A DNA stretch of 36,605 nucleotides from Ruminococcus sp. (GCA_017516465.1 JAFXCR010000022.1:1-36605), one strand, 5' to 3'. Positions 1-8,657 are shown, numbered from the stretch's first letter. Numbers and translations: made by a program. The notes: generated by a model from the sequence alone, not told the origin.

Positions 1-806
1 CGCTGATTTGCCACCTTATCAGGAATATTTTCTTCCGGATTAAAACGTATAATTTCTATATTTCTGTCTGCCATAATAGAATCAACACCGTAGTGAAAAT
101 CCTCTGGAAGGAAAATAGTTTTACCAGAATTTTTGGGGAGGTGTGTAAAAGCAAGTACAAGCTTATCGTATGAAATAAATCCATGCTCCGAAGAATAGGC
201 GTTTACCTTTCTGCCGTCGTCAGAAATCTGAAAAACAAGATTATCATCGCTTCCGGTAAAAAATTCAAGCCATAATGAACGGGTAGAATAGTTTCCACAA
301 CTGACTCCGGCTGATATCGCAGAAAGCGTATTATCAAGTGAATCAGCAATATTGTTGATATATATATCACGAAATGATCCTGATGAGATAAGCTTTCCAG
401 ACTTCTTTGCAGGTTCCGGCGGTTCAGAATTCAATATCTGCGTCAGTAATTTATCACTGACCGGAAAACGTTTTCCGTTAAACACCGAAATCTTCACAGA
501 GCCTCCTGTATTGCTTACGTATATGCCGCAGTCTGATGAAATCAGAGGATATCCGAACAAAAAAGATGACAGATCTGTATTTTCACAGACATACGCATCC
601 TTTCCTCCCTCAGATATCCCGCAGCATAGAGCGTAAAGAATGTGATTATAGCCGAAACCATCACATCCAACGCTGAAACGTAGAAAAAATCGGGATATAA
701 TACGTCCGAATTGCGAAGCAGCTGCCGATGTAAGTGTTGTTCCCGGCAATGTTTCACAATAACCGTCACGAAAACTGAAAAAATTGTTTTCTCCGCAATA
801 ACTCAT
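1..806 (-). CDS. Phosphohexomutase-like protein, degenerate active site, 3' end beyond window
   Basis: The reading frame is open from an ATG at 806 to the left edge (268 codons visible) and is preceded by GAGGTGA. The fold looks like the alpha-D-phosphohexomutase family (phosphoglucomutase/phosphomannomutase): an N-terminal half with the FGYN-helix pattern, then a segment reading YVSNTGGSVKISVFNGKRFP at about residues 96-115. Active enzymes have TASHNP followed by NGxK there. The catalytic Ser is therefore not in its usual context. The metal loop DGDxD of active enzymes appears to correspond to a DDGRKVNAY stretch further on, without the three aspartates. I infer a non-catalytic or divergent homologue. 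It starts 51 bp after the AGCS gene on the same strand and may be co-transcribed with it. The family call rests on pattern similarity only. Confidence 0.55.
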   Translation of the reverse strand, partial: MSYCGENNFFSFRDGYCETLPGTTLTSAAASQFGRIISRFFLRFSVGCDGFGYNHILYALCCGISEGGKDAYVCENTDLSSFLFGYPLISSDCGIYVSNTGGSVKISVFNGKRFPVSDKLLTQILNSEPPEPAKKSGKLISSGSFRDIYINNIADSLDNTLSAISAGVSCGNYSTRSLWLEFFTGSDDNLVFQISDDGRKVNAYSSEHGFISYDKLVLAFTHLPKNSGKTIFLPEDFHYGVDSIMADRNIEIIRFNPEENIPDKVANQ

Positions 807-857
807 ATTTTCACCTCAACAAAAAGTATATCTTAGTTATTGACTGAGAACTGATAT

Positions 858-2102
858 TTATTCTTTTTTCACTTTTTTTATAAGCAGAATAAGTCCTAAA
901 AGATTAGGAAAAGCCATAAGTCCATTGAAAATATCTGAAATAATCCAGATAGTATTCAGGGAAATAACAGCTCCGAGAGAAGCAAAAGCTGAAAAAAAAG
1001 CAGAAAATCCTTTTCCGGCACTTCTTCCGGAAAGAAAGCTCCATGCAGTCTCACCGCAGTAGTACCATCCGATTATGGTACAAAATGCAAAAACAGCCAT
1101 AACCGCAGAGAGAAGAATTTCGGAAAAATCTCCTATAACTGCGGAAAATGCTCCTGATGCAGAACCATCTCCGAAAGAACATATTACAACAAGTGCAGTG
1201 AGGGTACAACAGATAATTGTATCAAAAAAGACTTCAAACATACTCCACATTCCCTGTAAATACGGTGAATCGCTCTCAGCAGCACTATGCAGAACAGGTG
1301 AGCTTCCGAGTCCAGCTTCGTTTGAGAATATACCACGTCTTATTCCGATTGAAATCGCATAGCCGATACCACCTGAAGCGGCCTGTTCGTAACCCAAAGC
1401 CTGAGCAAAGATCATACGGAAGGCTTCCGGAATCCGGCTGCGGCAGCATATAAGAACCCAGACACACATTACGGCATAGATTATCGATGCTGCCGGAAGA
1501 AGAGCCTGTGCTGCCGAACCTATTCTTTTTGCTCCGCCGCTTGTAACAATAAATATCATAAGAAAGATTATAACAGCCGCCGGTATGCTGCTTACGTCTG
1601 ATGTACTTTTTACGCTGTCCATAAGAGAGCTTACCTGAATCATTCCGCCCATACCAACAGATGCAGCAAGACACATGACAGCAAAGACACCTGCAAGAAT
1701 CGGAGAACCGAGTCCGTTTTTAAGATAGCCCATAGGTCCGCGACATTCTTTAGTACTATATGTTACTGATAAACTGTTTTCTGCATATACAAGAGCCATT
1801 CCAAGCAGAGCAGAAATCCACATCCAGAAAATTGCACCTGCTCCTCCCAATGTAACAGCTGCGGCAACACCGGTAATATTACCTGTACCCATAGCAGTTC
1901 CCAGTGACATACATACTGTTTTCCATTGAGACATTCCTTTATTGCTTTCCAGATTTTTTTTTGCATTTTTCATCAGAAAGGGGATAATTCTGAATTGTAT
2001 GAATCTGAGTTTTACCGTATAAATCGTACCGGTAAAAAGTAAAATAAATATTAGTCCACTGCCCCAAACAAAGGAGTTCATTTTTTCAAGAAAATTTTCC
2101 AT
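858..2102 (-). CDS. AGCS-family Na+/amino acid (alanine/glycine) symporter
   Basis: A 414-residue integral membrane protein. The AGCS hallmark is clear: GTAMGTGNITGVAAAVTLGG at about residues 68-87, followed by a WMWISALLG membrane segment and an AENSL motif. Near residues 261-268 it has FSNEAGLGS, another AGCS signature. The family imports alanine or glycine coupled to Na+ across the cytoplasmic membrane. At 414 residues it is slightly shorter than typical 450-490-residue members, mostly at the C-terminus. The start ATG at 2102 follows GGAGG with normal spacing. It lies upstream of the phosphohexomutase-like gene and is divergent from the PH-domain gene pair. The exact substrate cannot be read from sequence. 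Confidence 0.9.
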   Translation of the reverse strand: MENFLEKMNSFVWGSGLIFILLFTGTIYTVKLRFIQFRIIPFLMKNAKKNLESNKGMSQWKTVCMSLGTAMGTGNITGVAAAVTLGGAGAIFWMWISALLGMALVYAENSLSVTYSTKECRGPMGYLKNGLGSPILAGVFAVMCLAASVGMGGMIQVSSLMDSVKSTSDVSSIPAAVIIFLMIFIVTSGGAKRIGSAAQALLPAASIIYAVMCVWVLICCRSRIPEAFRMIFAQALGYEQAASGGIGYAISIGIRRGIFSNEAGLGSSPVLHSAAESDSPYLQGMWSMFEVFFDTIICCTLTALVVICSFGDGSASGAFSAVIGDFSEILLSAVMAVFAFCTIIGWYYCGETAWSFLSGRSAGKGFSAFFSAFASLGAVISLNTIWIISDIFNGLMAFPNLLGLILLIKKVKKE

Positions 2103-2141
2103 TACGTTCCTCCACTATTCTGTATTACCTTAAAAATGTGG

Positions 2142-2170
2142 TATACAATACAGGATATTGGCGGTATAAT
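2142..2170 (+). promoter_or_regulatory. Sigma-A-type promoter of the PH-domain gene pair
   Basis: TATACA at 2142-2147 and TATAAT at 2165-2170 are separated by 17 bp and lie about 30 bp upstream of the ATG at 2200. The -10 is consensus; the -35 matches 4 of 6. Confidence 0.6.
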
Positions 2171-2199
2171 AGGATTAGAACACGGAATTGGAGGAAAAC

Positions 2200-2640
2200 A
2201 TGAGACATTTTTATCCTGATAAAAAAAGTATGGATATATTGCAAATAATAACAGCAATTGTCGGATTCGTGATTTATATGGTAACAAATTACTTTGTTCA
2301 AAAAGAAAAAATTATATTGATTTGTGGATTTTTCATTCTATCAATCTGTGCAGTTATCATATTTATACATCTGCCGATGTATTTCGCTAATCTGGAATAT
2401 ACAGCGACCGATAAGGAAATAATAAGAAAATCCGGTGCTATCTTTAAAAAGCATCAATCCATACGATATTCGTCAATACAATATACTTTGGTTATAAGAA
2501 CATTTCTTTCAGGATATACTGGTTTTAACTTCATAATTTTCTTTGTTTTCGGCGGAAGATGCAGTCTTATGTTTCTCAGTCAGAAAGATACTGATGAAAT
2601 TCTGAAATTATCCGGAAGCATATACGGAGGCGAAAAATAA
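2200..2640 (+). CDS. Membrane protein with one bacterial PH (DUF304-like) domain, YdbS-type
   Basis: 146 residues. Two hydrophobic helices (about residues 15-30 and 38-57) are followed by a soluble part with the pattern 'YTATDKEIIRKSGAIFKK...IRYSSIQ', typical of bacterial PH (bPH2/DUF304) domains such as B. subtilis YdbS. I chose the ATG at 2200 because GGAGG (2190-2194) sits 5 bp before it; an in-frame TTG at 2188 would overlap that ribosome binding site. It is followed 2 bp later by a larger bPH2 protein, the usual YdbS-YdbT arrangement. In Bacillus this pair is linked to bacteriocin resistance; whether that holds here is not shown. Confidence 0.7.
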   Translation: MRHFYPDKKSMDILQIITAIVGFVIYMVTNYFVQKEKIILICGFFILSICAVIIFIHLPMYFANLEYTATDKEIIRKSGAIFKKHQSIRYSSIQYTLVIRTFLSGYTGFNFIIFFVFGGRCSLMFLSQKDTDEILKLSGSIYGGEK

Positions 2641-2642
2641 CC

Positions 2643-4091
2643 TTGTATCACGAACATCCACTGCGTATTCTGAGATATTCAGTAAAGAATATATGGCTTC
2701 TGATTTTTCCGCTTATCAGGAATTTCAATATATACACTCATAATAAAGAGTGGTTCTACAACTGGTTAAGTGGAGCATGGTTTGACATACTTATCATTGG
2801 ACTTATTCTCCTTATCGGATATATCAGATGGTACTTTGCAGGAATAGAGATTACTGAATCCTCTGTAATTTATAAAAAGGGGATTATCTTCCGTATACAG
2901 AAAGCCATTCCTTTTGTAAATATAAGCTCTGTTACAGCAATCCGCAAGCTTCATCTGCGACCATTCAGGGCAGTAAACGTCCGCTGTGATACGAGAGCTG
3001 GATTTTTTGATACAGCCGATATGAAATTCATGGTATCAGAAGATGTGTATCTGAGAATAACTGAAAAAATTCCTGTCGTAAGTAATAGGGAAGGTATGGA
3101 TTCTGTTCCGAGACCTACTATTCTTTCAGTAATTTTATTCTCATTCTTTTTTTCAAGCGGGCTTTCAGGAGTAATCTACATTGCCGCTTTTTTCTTTCAG
3201 GGTGGAAATATCGCAAGGGAAATCATTACAGCTTCTTTGTCAAAAATATCTGAGGAATCTGAAAAAATCAGTCGGAGTCCACTTCTTAAGATTCCCGATA
3301 CAGCTGTTCTTATCGGAATAATCTTTATTGCCGCATGGTTTCTGTCGTTTATTATAAATATTTTCACATATTCGGGATTCAGGATCGAGTGTGATCATAG
3401 ATGTTATTACACATCATACGGAACAATAAACAGGAAAGAACACCGAATTAATGCCGGACACATTAATTATGTTAATCTTCGTCAGAATCTCATAATGAAA
3501 TTTTCAGAAGCTGTTGCTGTTCACATAAGCTGTGCAGGATATGGTACAGGAAAAAGAAGTATTCCTGTTCTGCTTCCTGTCAGAAAAGAAAAAAACATAA
3601 GAAAGGATCTCGAAGCAATAGGAGTACTTGGTAGCTTACGAACAGAATTCCGGCCCAAGAAAACAGGTTTGTGGAATTATGTATGGATTCCGGTTATACT
3701 TTCTGTGTCAGTATTTCCAGTACATTTGATAATTTCTCATTATTTTCCATTGTTTTATTCGCTTACTTTCTTTGTAGCGATTATGATTGAAATTCCATCC
3801 GCATGGTTTATAATTGTGAAATCAGTCGCTTTTATCACAAGCGGAATATCGGTATATGATGATAAAATAATGGTGAAATGCTGTAAATGGTCTGGATTTC
3901 ATACTGTTATTTCAGATCGTAAGAAGATTGTGAAATTTGGAACTGAACAGACAATATTCCAGAAAATCGGCGGACGTTGTAATATTATATTGTGGTTGGA
4001 AGGGGAGGAAGCATCAAAATTCAGAGTTAAATCCATTGGATATAATGATGCTGACAGTATTTTACAGCTGCTTGACTGCAAATTAATTTGA
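2643..4091 (+). CDS. Membrane protein with three bPH2 domains, YdbT-type
   Basis: 482 residues starting at TTG (2643). GGAGG at 2626-2630 is rather far (12 bp), but the N-terminal HPLRILRYSVKN motif is where YdbT proteins begin, which supports this start. There are three membrane regions (residues about 12-60, 165-245, 340-400), each followed by a bPH2-like beta domain: AGIEITESSVIYKKGIIF, SGFRIECDHRCYYTSYGTIN and SGISVYDDKIMVKCC. Translation is probably coupled to the preceding YdbS-like gene, whose stop is 2 bp upstream. The function is unknown beyond a membrane stress or bacteriocin tolerance role suggested for relatives. Confidence 0.7.
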   Translation: MYHEHPLRILRYSVKNIWLLIFPLIRNFNIYTHNKEWFYNWLSGAWFDILIIGLILLIGYIRWYFAGIEITESSVIYKKGIIFRIQKAIPFVNISSVTAIRKLHLRPFRAVNVRCDTRAGFFDTADMKFMVSEDVYLRITEKIPVVSNREGMDSVPRPTILSVILFSFFFSSGLSGVIYIAAFFFQGGNIAREIITASLSKISEESEKISRSPLLKIPDTAVLIGIIFIAAWFLSFIINIFTYSGFRIECDHRCYYTSYGTINRKEHRINAGHINYVNLRQNLIMKFSEAVAVHISCAGYGTGKRSIPVLLPVRKEKNIRKDLEAIGVLGSLRTEFRPKKTGLWNYVWIPVILSVSVFPVHLIISHYFPLFYSLTFFVAIMIEIPSAWFIIVKSVAFITSGISVYDDKIMVKCCKWSGFHTVISDRKKIVKFGTEQTIFQKIGGRCNIILWLEGEEASKFRVKSIGYNDADSILQLLDCKLI

Positions 4092-4118
4092 AATTCGATT
4101 CCGGAGGAATGATTTATT

Positions 4119-4181
4119 ATGAACTTTTTATCTATTAACAGCAGAAGGGTGGGTGTAAAAAAATCTTTTTTTTATTGCTAA
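4119..4181 (+). CDS. Possible 20-codon ORF between ydbT-like and oad genes
   Basis: An ATG at 4119 follows CCGGAGGAATGATTTATT, a good ribosome binding site that is otherwise unexplained. The frame ends at TAA 4179-4181 after 20 residues, starting MNFLSINSRR and ending FFYC. No homologue is recognised. It could be a remnant of a longer gene or a short untranslated stretch; the ribosome binding site is the only support. The rest of 4092-4343 holds only the promoter below. Confidence 0.2.
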   Translation: MNFLSINSRRVGVKKSFFYC

Positions 4182-4210
4182 AAATCTTCTGAAAAAAAAT
4201 GAAAAAACAG

Positions 4211-4239
4211 TGGAAATTTTTATTATAATGTGATATAAT
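4211..4239 (+). promoter_or_regulatory. Probable promoter of the oxaloacetate decarboxylase operon
   Basis: TGGAAA (4211-4216), 17 bp, TATAAT (4234-4239). Another TATAAT overlaps upstream at 4224-4229. The untranslated leader to the ATG at 4344 would be about 95 nt and contains CTGTC...GACAG arms that may fold. Confidence 0.5.
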
Positions 4240-4343
4240 TATTTAGAATGGTGTAATTTGCGAAAAATTACATATTCACTTATAGTAAAGTACTGTCTGA
4301 TTATAAAAATGCGGACAGATATATAATTTGAGGAGGCCTGTAC

Positions 4344-5741
4344 ATGAAAAAAGTACAACTTACAGAAACCGTACTGCGTGACGCAAATCAGTCACTGATG
4401 GCAACACGACTTCCATATTCGGATTATGAGGATATCCTCGCCGATATGGATAAAGCGGGGTATTATTCAATCGAATGCTGGGGAGGAGCTACATTTGATT
4501 CCTGTCTCCGCTATCTCAACGAAGACCCATGGGAGAGACTTCGTAATCTGAGAAAACTTCTTCCCAACACAAGACTTCAGATGCTTCTCAGAGGTCAAAA
4601 TCTTCTTGGCTACAAGCACTATCATGATGATGTTGTAGAGAAGTTCATCGAGCTTTCTATCAAGAACGGTATTGACGTTATCCGTATCTTTGACGCTCTT
4701 AACGATTTCAGAAACATCGAGACAGCTCTTAACGCTACAAAGAAATATGCAACAAAGAGAACTGTTGCTTCTGGCTGTATCTCCTATACACAGAGCCCTG
4801 TACATACTGTGGACAAGTATATCGAAATGTGTAAGGATCTCAAAAAAATGGGATTTGATACAATCTGTCTTAAGGATATGGCGGGAACTATGTCACCTTA
4901 TGAAGCAGAGCACCTTATCAAGGGAATCAAGGACGCTATCGGTGATATGACTCTCGTTCTCCATACTCACTGTACAACAGGTATGGCTTATATGACAATC
5001 ATGAAGGCTATCGAGTCCGGAATTGATGTTATCGACACTGCTTGTTCTTCATTCTCAGGCGGTACATCACAGCCTTCAACCGAGACAATGTTCTATGCTC
5101 TCCAGCAGTACGGAATTGATACAGGACTCAACGAAGATATCATTAATAAGGTAAACGACTACTTCAAGCCTGTAAAGCAGAAGTATGTTGACAACGGTCA
5201 GCTTAACCCCAAAAGCCTTAATACAGATGCTCAGGCACTTGTTTATAAGGTTCCCGGCGGTATGCTTTCAAATATGATCGCTAACCTTACTGATATGCAC
5301 GCAATGGACAAGTTCGATGAAGCTCTTGCTGAAATCCCGAAGGTTCGTGCTGATCTCGGATATCCTCCGCTTGTAACTCCTCTTTCACAGATGGTTGGAA
5401 ATCAGGCTGTAACAAACGTACTTATCGGCGAGCGTTACAAGAATATTTCCAAGGAAGTTAAGAACTACATCAAGGGTGAGTACGGTATTGCTCCTGCTCC
5501 TATTGATGCAGAGCTTTCCAAGAAGGTTCTCGGCGATGCAAAGCCTGTTGACTGCCGTGACGAGGACAAGAAGCGCACAGGCGAGGACTTCAAGGCAGCG
5601 AAGGAAGCACTTGGCGATCTCTGCCGCTGTGAGGAAGATGTAATGAGCTACATCTGCTATCCTGATCAGACAATAAACTTCCTTAAAAACCGCAAGGCTC
5701 AGGAGGAAAATGAAGCAGTTTATACCATCGAGGAAATGTAA
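4344..5741 (+). CDS. oadA: Oxaloacetate decarboxylase alpha chain (carboxyltransferase)
   Basis: 465 residues, HMGL-like TIM-barrel carboxyltransferase. The N-terminus has TETVLRDANQSLMATRL, where the metal-binding Asp of the RDxxQS motif is present. ECWGGATFD and LLRGQNLLGYKHY follow, both diagnostic of OadA and the pyruvate carboxylase B domain, and LHTHCTTG carries the metal-binding histidines. It transfers CO2 from oxaloacetate to biotin. The biotinyl domain of longer OadA proteins is missing and is supplied by a separate gene downstream. First gene of a tight operon (12 bp to the next); AGGAGG lies upstream of the ATG. A role as pyruvate carboxylase subunit B is less likely given the membrane subunits downstream. 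Confidence 0.9.
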   Translation: MKKVQLTETVLRDANQSLMATRLPYSDYEDILADMDKAGYYSIECWGGATFDSCLRYLNEDPWERLRNLRKLLPNTRLQMLLRGQNLLGYKHYHDDVVEKFIELSIKNGIDVIRIFDALNDFRNIETALNATKKYATKRTVASGCISYTQSPVHTVDKYIEMCKDLKKMGFDTICLKDMAGTMSPYEAEHLIKGIKDAIGDMTLVLHTHCTTGMAYMTIMKAIESGIDVIDTACSSFSGGTSQPSTETMFYALQQYGIDTGLNEDIINKVNDYFKPVKQKYVDNGQLNPKSLNTDAQALVYKVPGGMLSNMIANLTDMHAMDKFDEALAEIPKVRADLGYPPLVTPLSQMVGNQAVTNVLIGERYKNISKEVKNYIKGEYGIAPAPIDAELSKKVLGDAKPVDCRDEDKKRTGEDFKAAKEALGDLCRCEEDVMSYICYPDQTINFLKNRKAQEENEAVYTIEEM

Positions 5742-5753
5742 GGAGGCTGCTTT

Positions 5754-6221
5754 ATGGAATTAGAAAACACCACGCTTGATGTTGCAATTATCGGCGGTGC
5801 TGACGAACCGACAGCAATTTTCCTCAATGAAGCAATACAGGAAACAACTGAAATGACTACAAAAGAGTCAGAAAATGAAGCTAAGGATATCAGCATTGCT
5901 GATGCCGGAATTACAGCCGTTTTCGGTTATTCTGTCGTATTTTTCGGTATCCTCATTCTCATGATTGTGCTCTACTGTACCGGAGCTATCTTCAAAGCAA
6001 AAGACGCAAAAGAAAAGGCTGCAAAGGAAGCTGAGAACAAATCAACAAAGAATACTCCTGCTCCTGTCGCAGAAAAGCCGCTTGCACCCGGTTCAGCCGG
6101 TCATGTGAAGCTTTTTGACGTTCCCGATAAGGAAGCTGCAATGATTATGGCTATCGTTGCTGACAAAATGCAGAAGCCACTTAATGAGCTTCACTTTATT
6201 TCAATTAAGGAGGTTAAATAA
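5754..6221 (+). CDS. Oxaloacetate decarboxylase gamma-like membrane subunit with N-terminal GGADxPT motif
   Basis: 155 residues. A single transmembrane helix lies at about residues 55-80, followed by a Lys/Ala/Glu-rich charged linker and a C-terminal segment (KEAAMIMAIVADKMQKPLNELHFISIKEVK region, residues 126-155) seen in OadG-like subunits. OadG assembles the complex and helps tether alpha. Unusual: residues 10-21 read IIGGADEPTAIF, nearly identical to the Na+-path motif of the beta subunit encoded two genes downstream. RBS AAGGAGG precedes the ATG. It sits between alpha and the biotin carrier and is spaced 12 and 2 bp from them. Confidence 0.75.
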   Translation: MELENTTLDVAIIGGADEPTAIFLNEAIQETTEMTTKESENEAKDISIADAGITAVFGYSVVFFGILILMIVLYCTGAIFKAKDAKEKAAKEAENKSTKNTPAPVAEKPLAPGSAGHVKLFDVPDKEAAMIMAIVADKMQKPLNELHFISIKEVK

Positions 6222-6223
6222 CC

Positions 6224-6622
6224 ATGAAGTATAAAGTAACACTTAACGGTAAAACATACGAAGTTGAGGTTGAGCACGGTAAGGCAGTCCTCCTTGACGA
6301 ATACGAGGCACTTGCTCCTGCACCGGCTGCTGCCGCTCCCGCAGCTGCTCCTGTTGCTGCTGCACCAACTGCTGCTCCCGCACCGGCTGCTCCTGTAAAT
6401 CTTGCAGCTGGCGAAACAGTTGCTGCTCCAATGCCTGGAAACATCCTCAGAGTTGAGGTTAATCAGGGTGATACAGTCAAGGCTGGTCAGCTCCTCGTTG
6501 TTCTTGAAGCTATGAAAATGGAAAACGAAATCGTTGCTCCCAAGGACGGTACAATTGCACAGGTTGTAACAAGCAAGGGTGCCGTTGTTGATACAGGCTC
6601 TCCGCTTATCATAATCGCATAA
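6224..6622 (+). CDS. Biotin carboxyl carrier protein of the Na+ decarboxylase
   Basis: 132 residues. An N-terminal strand-rich part is followed by an Ala/Pro linker (residues about 30-58) and a biotinyl/lipoyl domain with the EAMKMEN motif; the biotin-accepting lysine is Lys98. It shuttles CO2 from the carboxyltransferase to the membrane decarboxylase. The start ATG at 6224 follows AAGGAGGTTAAATAACC, which overlaps the end of the gamma gene, so translation is probably coupled. The Ala/Pro linker is coded by a G+C-rich low-complexity stretch (about 6310-6400). Confidence 0.92.
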   Translation: MKYKVTLNGKTYEVEVEHGKAVLLDEYEALAPAPAAAAPAAAPVAAAPTAAPAPAAPVNLAAGETVAAPMPGNILRVEVNQGDTVKAGQLLVVLEAMKMENEIVAPKDGTIAQVVTSKGAVVDTGSPLIIIA

Positions 6623-6634
6623 GGAGGGCAATTT

Positions 6635-7852
6635 ATGGATATTCTTGAAACCCTCAAAACCTTGTGGAACGATTCCGGTTTCCACAGCTTTCTTGTTGAC
6701 GGGGGATGGAAGAATCTTATCATGATTGCAGTTTCATGTGTTCTTCTCTATCTCGGTATCAAGAAACAGTTCGAACCGCTTCTTCTCGTAGGAATTGCGT
6801 TCGGATGTCTCCTTGTAAACCTTTCATATTTCAGTCCTGCATCAGCTGATGCTCTCTATCATCTTGATCTCTGGGATAACTTCCTTGACTCTGAGCATCC
6901 TGATTACCACAGCTATGGAGCTATTCTCCGTAATGGCGGACTTCTTGACATTCTTTACATAGGCGTCAAGGCTGGTGTATATCCTTCACTTATCTTTATG
7001 GGTATCGGTGCTATGACAGACTTCGGTCCACTTATCTCAAATCCAAAGAGCCTGCTTCTCGGAGCCGCTGCACAGATGGGTGTATTCCTTGCATTCTTCG
7101 GTGCTGTATGTCTTGGATTTGACGGAAACGCTGCTGCTTCTATCGGTATCATCGGTGGTGCTGACGGTCCTACTGCTATCTTCCTTACATCAAAGCTGAA
7201 GCCTGAGCTTCTCGGACCTATTGCAATTGCCGCATATTCATACATGGCTCTTATTCCTATGATTCAGCCGCCTATTATGAGACTTCTCACAACAGAGAAG
7301 GAGCGTAAGGTTAAGATGGAACAGTCCCGTATGGTATCAAAGACAGAGAAGATTCTCTTCCCTATCATTGTTGCTTTGTTTGTAATTCTTCTTCTGCCTT
7401 CAACAGCTCCTCTCGTAGGCTGTCTTATGCTCGGAAATCTCTGGAGAGAATGCGGAGTTACTGAAAGACTTTCAGATACAGTACAGAATGGTCTTATGAA
7501 TATTGTTACTGTATTCCTCGGAATTTCAGTTGGTGCAACAACAGTTGCTTCACGTTTCCTTTCACTGGAAACAATCAAGATTGTTGGTCTCGGACTTACA
7601 GCATTCTGTTTCTCAACTATCGGCGGACTTCTTGTCGGTAAGCTTATGTACAAGCTTACAGGCGGAAAGGTAAATCCTCTTATCGGTTCTGCCGGAGTTT
7701 CAGCCGTTCCTATGGCTGCCCGTGTAGCACAATCAGAAGGACAGAAGGCTAATCCTTCAAACTTCCTTCTCATGCACGCAATGGGACCAAACGTTGCCGG
7801 AGTTATCGGTTCAGCAATTGCTGCCGGATTCCTTCTCGCAGTATTCAAGTAA
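6635..7852 (+). CDS. oadB: Na+-translocating oxaloacetate decarboxylase beta subunit (sodium pump)
   Basis: 405 residues, polytopic. It contains SIGIIGGADGPTAIFLTSKL at about residues 168-187, the conserved region that carries the essential Na+-binding/proton-transfer aspartate of OadB/GcdB/MmdB, and a C-terminal GSAGVSAVPMAARVAQ segment with the second conserved region. It decarboxylates carboxybiotin and exports Na+, conserving energy from decarboxylation. Last gene of the operon; AAGGAGG precedes the ATG and a hairpin terminator follows directly. With a pyruvate-type alpha subunit, oxaloacetate is the most likely substrate rather than methylmalonyl-CoA or glutaconyl-CoA. Confidence 0.93.
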   Translation: MDILETLKTLWNDSGFHSFLVDGGWKNLIMIAVSCVLLYLGIKKQFEPLLLVGIAFGCLLVNLSYFSPASADALYHLDLWDNFLDSEHPDYHSYGAILRNGGLLDILYIGVKAGVYPSLIFMGIGAMTDFGPLISNPKSLLLGAAAQMGVFLAFFGAVCLGFDGNAAASIGIIGGADGPTAIFLTSKLKPELLGPIAIAAYSYMALIPMIQPPIMRLLTTEKERKVKMEQSRMVSKTEKILFPIIVALFVILLLPSTAPLVGCLMLGNLWRECGVTERLSDTVQNGLMNIVTVFLGISVGATTVASRFLSLETIKIVGLGLTAFCFSTIGGLLVGKLMYKLTGGKVNPLIGSAGVSAVPMAARVAQSEGQKANPSNFLLMHAMGPNVAGVIGSAIAAGFLLAVFK

Positions 7853-7861
7853 TAACAATAA

Positions 7862-7892
7862 AACGGATTCCGTACTGGAATCCGTTTTTTTA
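7862..7892. terminator. Bidirectional terminator between oadB and pyrE
   Basis: Stem ACGGATTCC / GGAATCCGT with loop GTACT (7863-7885), flanked by an A run on the left and a T run on the right. It can serve both converging genes. Confidence 0.85.
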
Positions 7893-7903
7893 TTAAATAA
7901 AAG

Positions 7904-8560
7904 TTACTTGCTGATACCATATGTATTGCGGTATTCAATCATTTTGTCAAGGTATTCCTTACCGGGAACGATCTCATTTCTGATAGCGTCGATGATATCC
8001 TCCATAGTAACAATAGGATAAACAGTCACGCCAAAATCACGTTTTACTTCCTGAACAGCAGAAAGTTCGCCTGTACCTTTTTCCATACGGTCAACAGTGA
8101 TTACCATTCCGGTAACATTAACCTTAGCAGCAGATTCAAGCTTAGGCATGGATTCACGGAGTGCCTTTCCGGAAGTCATAACATCATCAATGATAACAAC
8201 CTTTTCGCCATCAGTGAGAGTCTTACCGACGAACATACCGCCTTCGCCGTGATCCTTAGCTTCCTTGCGGTCAAAGCAATATGAAACGTCAATACCAAAC
8301 TTGTTGCTGAGAGCTACAACAGCTGATACTGCAAGTGGAATTCCCTTGTAAGCAGGTCCGAAAAGAGTTTCAACAGGGATATTATTCTCATGGATACATT
8401 CTGCATAGTATTCACCGAGCTTGGCAAGCTGGGCACCTGTCTTGTAGTTTCCGCAATTTATAAAGTAAGGAGCCTTTCTGCCGCTTTTAAGTGTAAATTC
8501 TCCGAATGTAAGAACACCGCAGTCCACCATGAATTTAATAAAGCTTTCTTTGTAAGTCAT
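7904..8560 (-). CDS. pyrE: Orotate phosphoribosyltransferase
   Basis: 218 residues. The PRPP-binding motif VVIIDDVMTSGKAL is at residues 121-134, the FTLKSGRKAPYF substrate segment at 22-33 and the flexible-loop DHGEGG at about 103-108. It makes OMP from orotate and PRPP in pyrimidine synthesis. The ATG at 8560 follows TGGAGGT. It stands alone rather than in a pyr operon, divergent from the SGNH-like gene and with its own promoter. Confidence 0.95.
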   Translation of the reverse strand: MTYKESFIKFMVDCGVLTFGEFTLKSGRKAPYFINCGNYKTGAQLAKLGEYYAECIHENNIPVETLFGPAYKGIPLAVSAVVALSNKFGIDVSYCFDRKEAKDHGEGGMFVGKTLTDGEKVVIIDDVMTSGKALRESMPKLESAAKVNVTGMVITVDRMEKGTGELSAVQEVKRDFGVTVYPIVTMEDIIDAIRNEIVPGKEYLDKMIEYRNTYGISK

Positions 8561-8592
8561 ATTTATACCTCCATGAATTTCATATTAATTAT

Positions 8593-8621
8593 ATTATACT
8601 CCATTTTATATGATTTTGCAA
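8593..8621 (-). promoter_or_regulatory. pyrE promoter
   Basis: Reading the minus strand: TTGCAA (8621-8616), 17 bp, TATAAT (8598-8593), about 33 bp before the pyrE ATG. Confidence 0.75.
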
Positions 8622-8657
8622 GTGAAAAATAAAATTATACAAAAAAAGAAAAAAGCC

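Noticed and set aside
352-636. 94-codon open frame on the plus strand
   Set aside because: It lies antisense to the phosphohexomutase-like frame, has no RBS and has no family resemblance.
2101-2150. Promoter for the AGCS symporter gene on the minus strand
   Set aside because: The best pair, TTGTAT and TAATAC, has only 15 bp spacing; too weak to call.
6191-6685. Long Ser/Cys- and Ala-rich antisense frames over the biotin carrier gene
   Set aside because: They are the complement of the repetitive Ala/Pro linker codons; low-complexity coding sequence gives open antisense frames.
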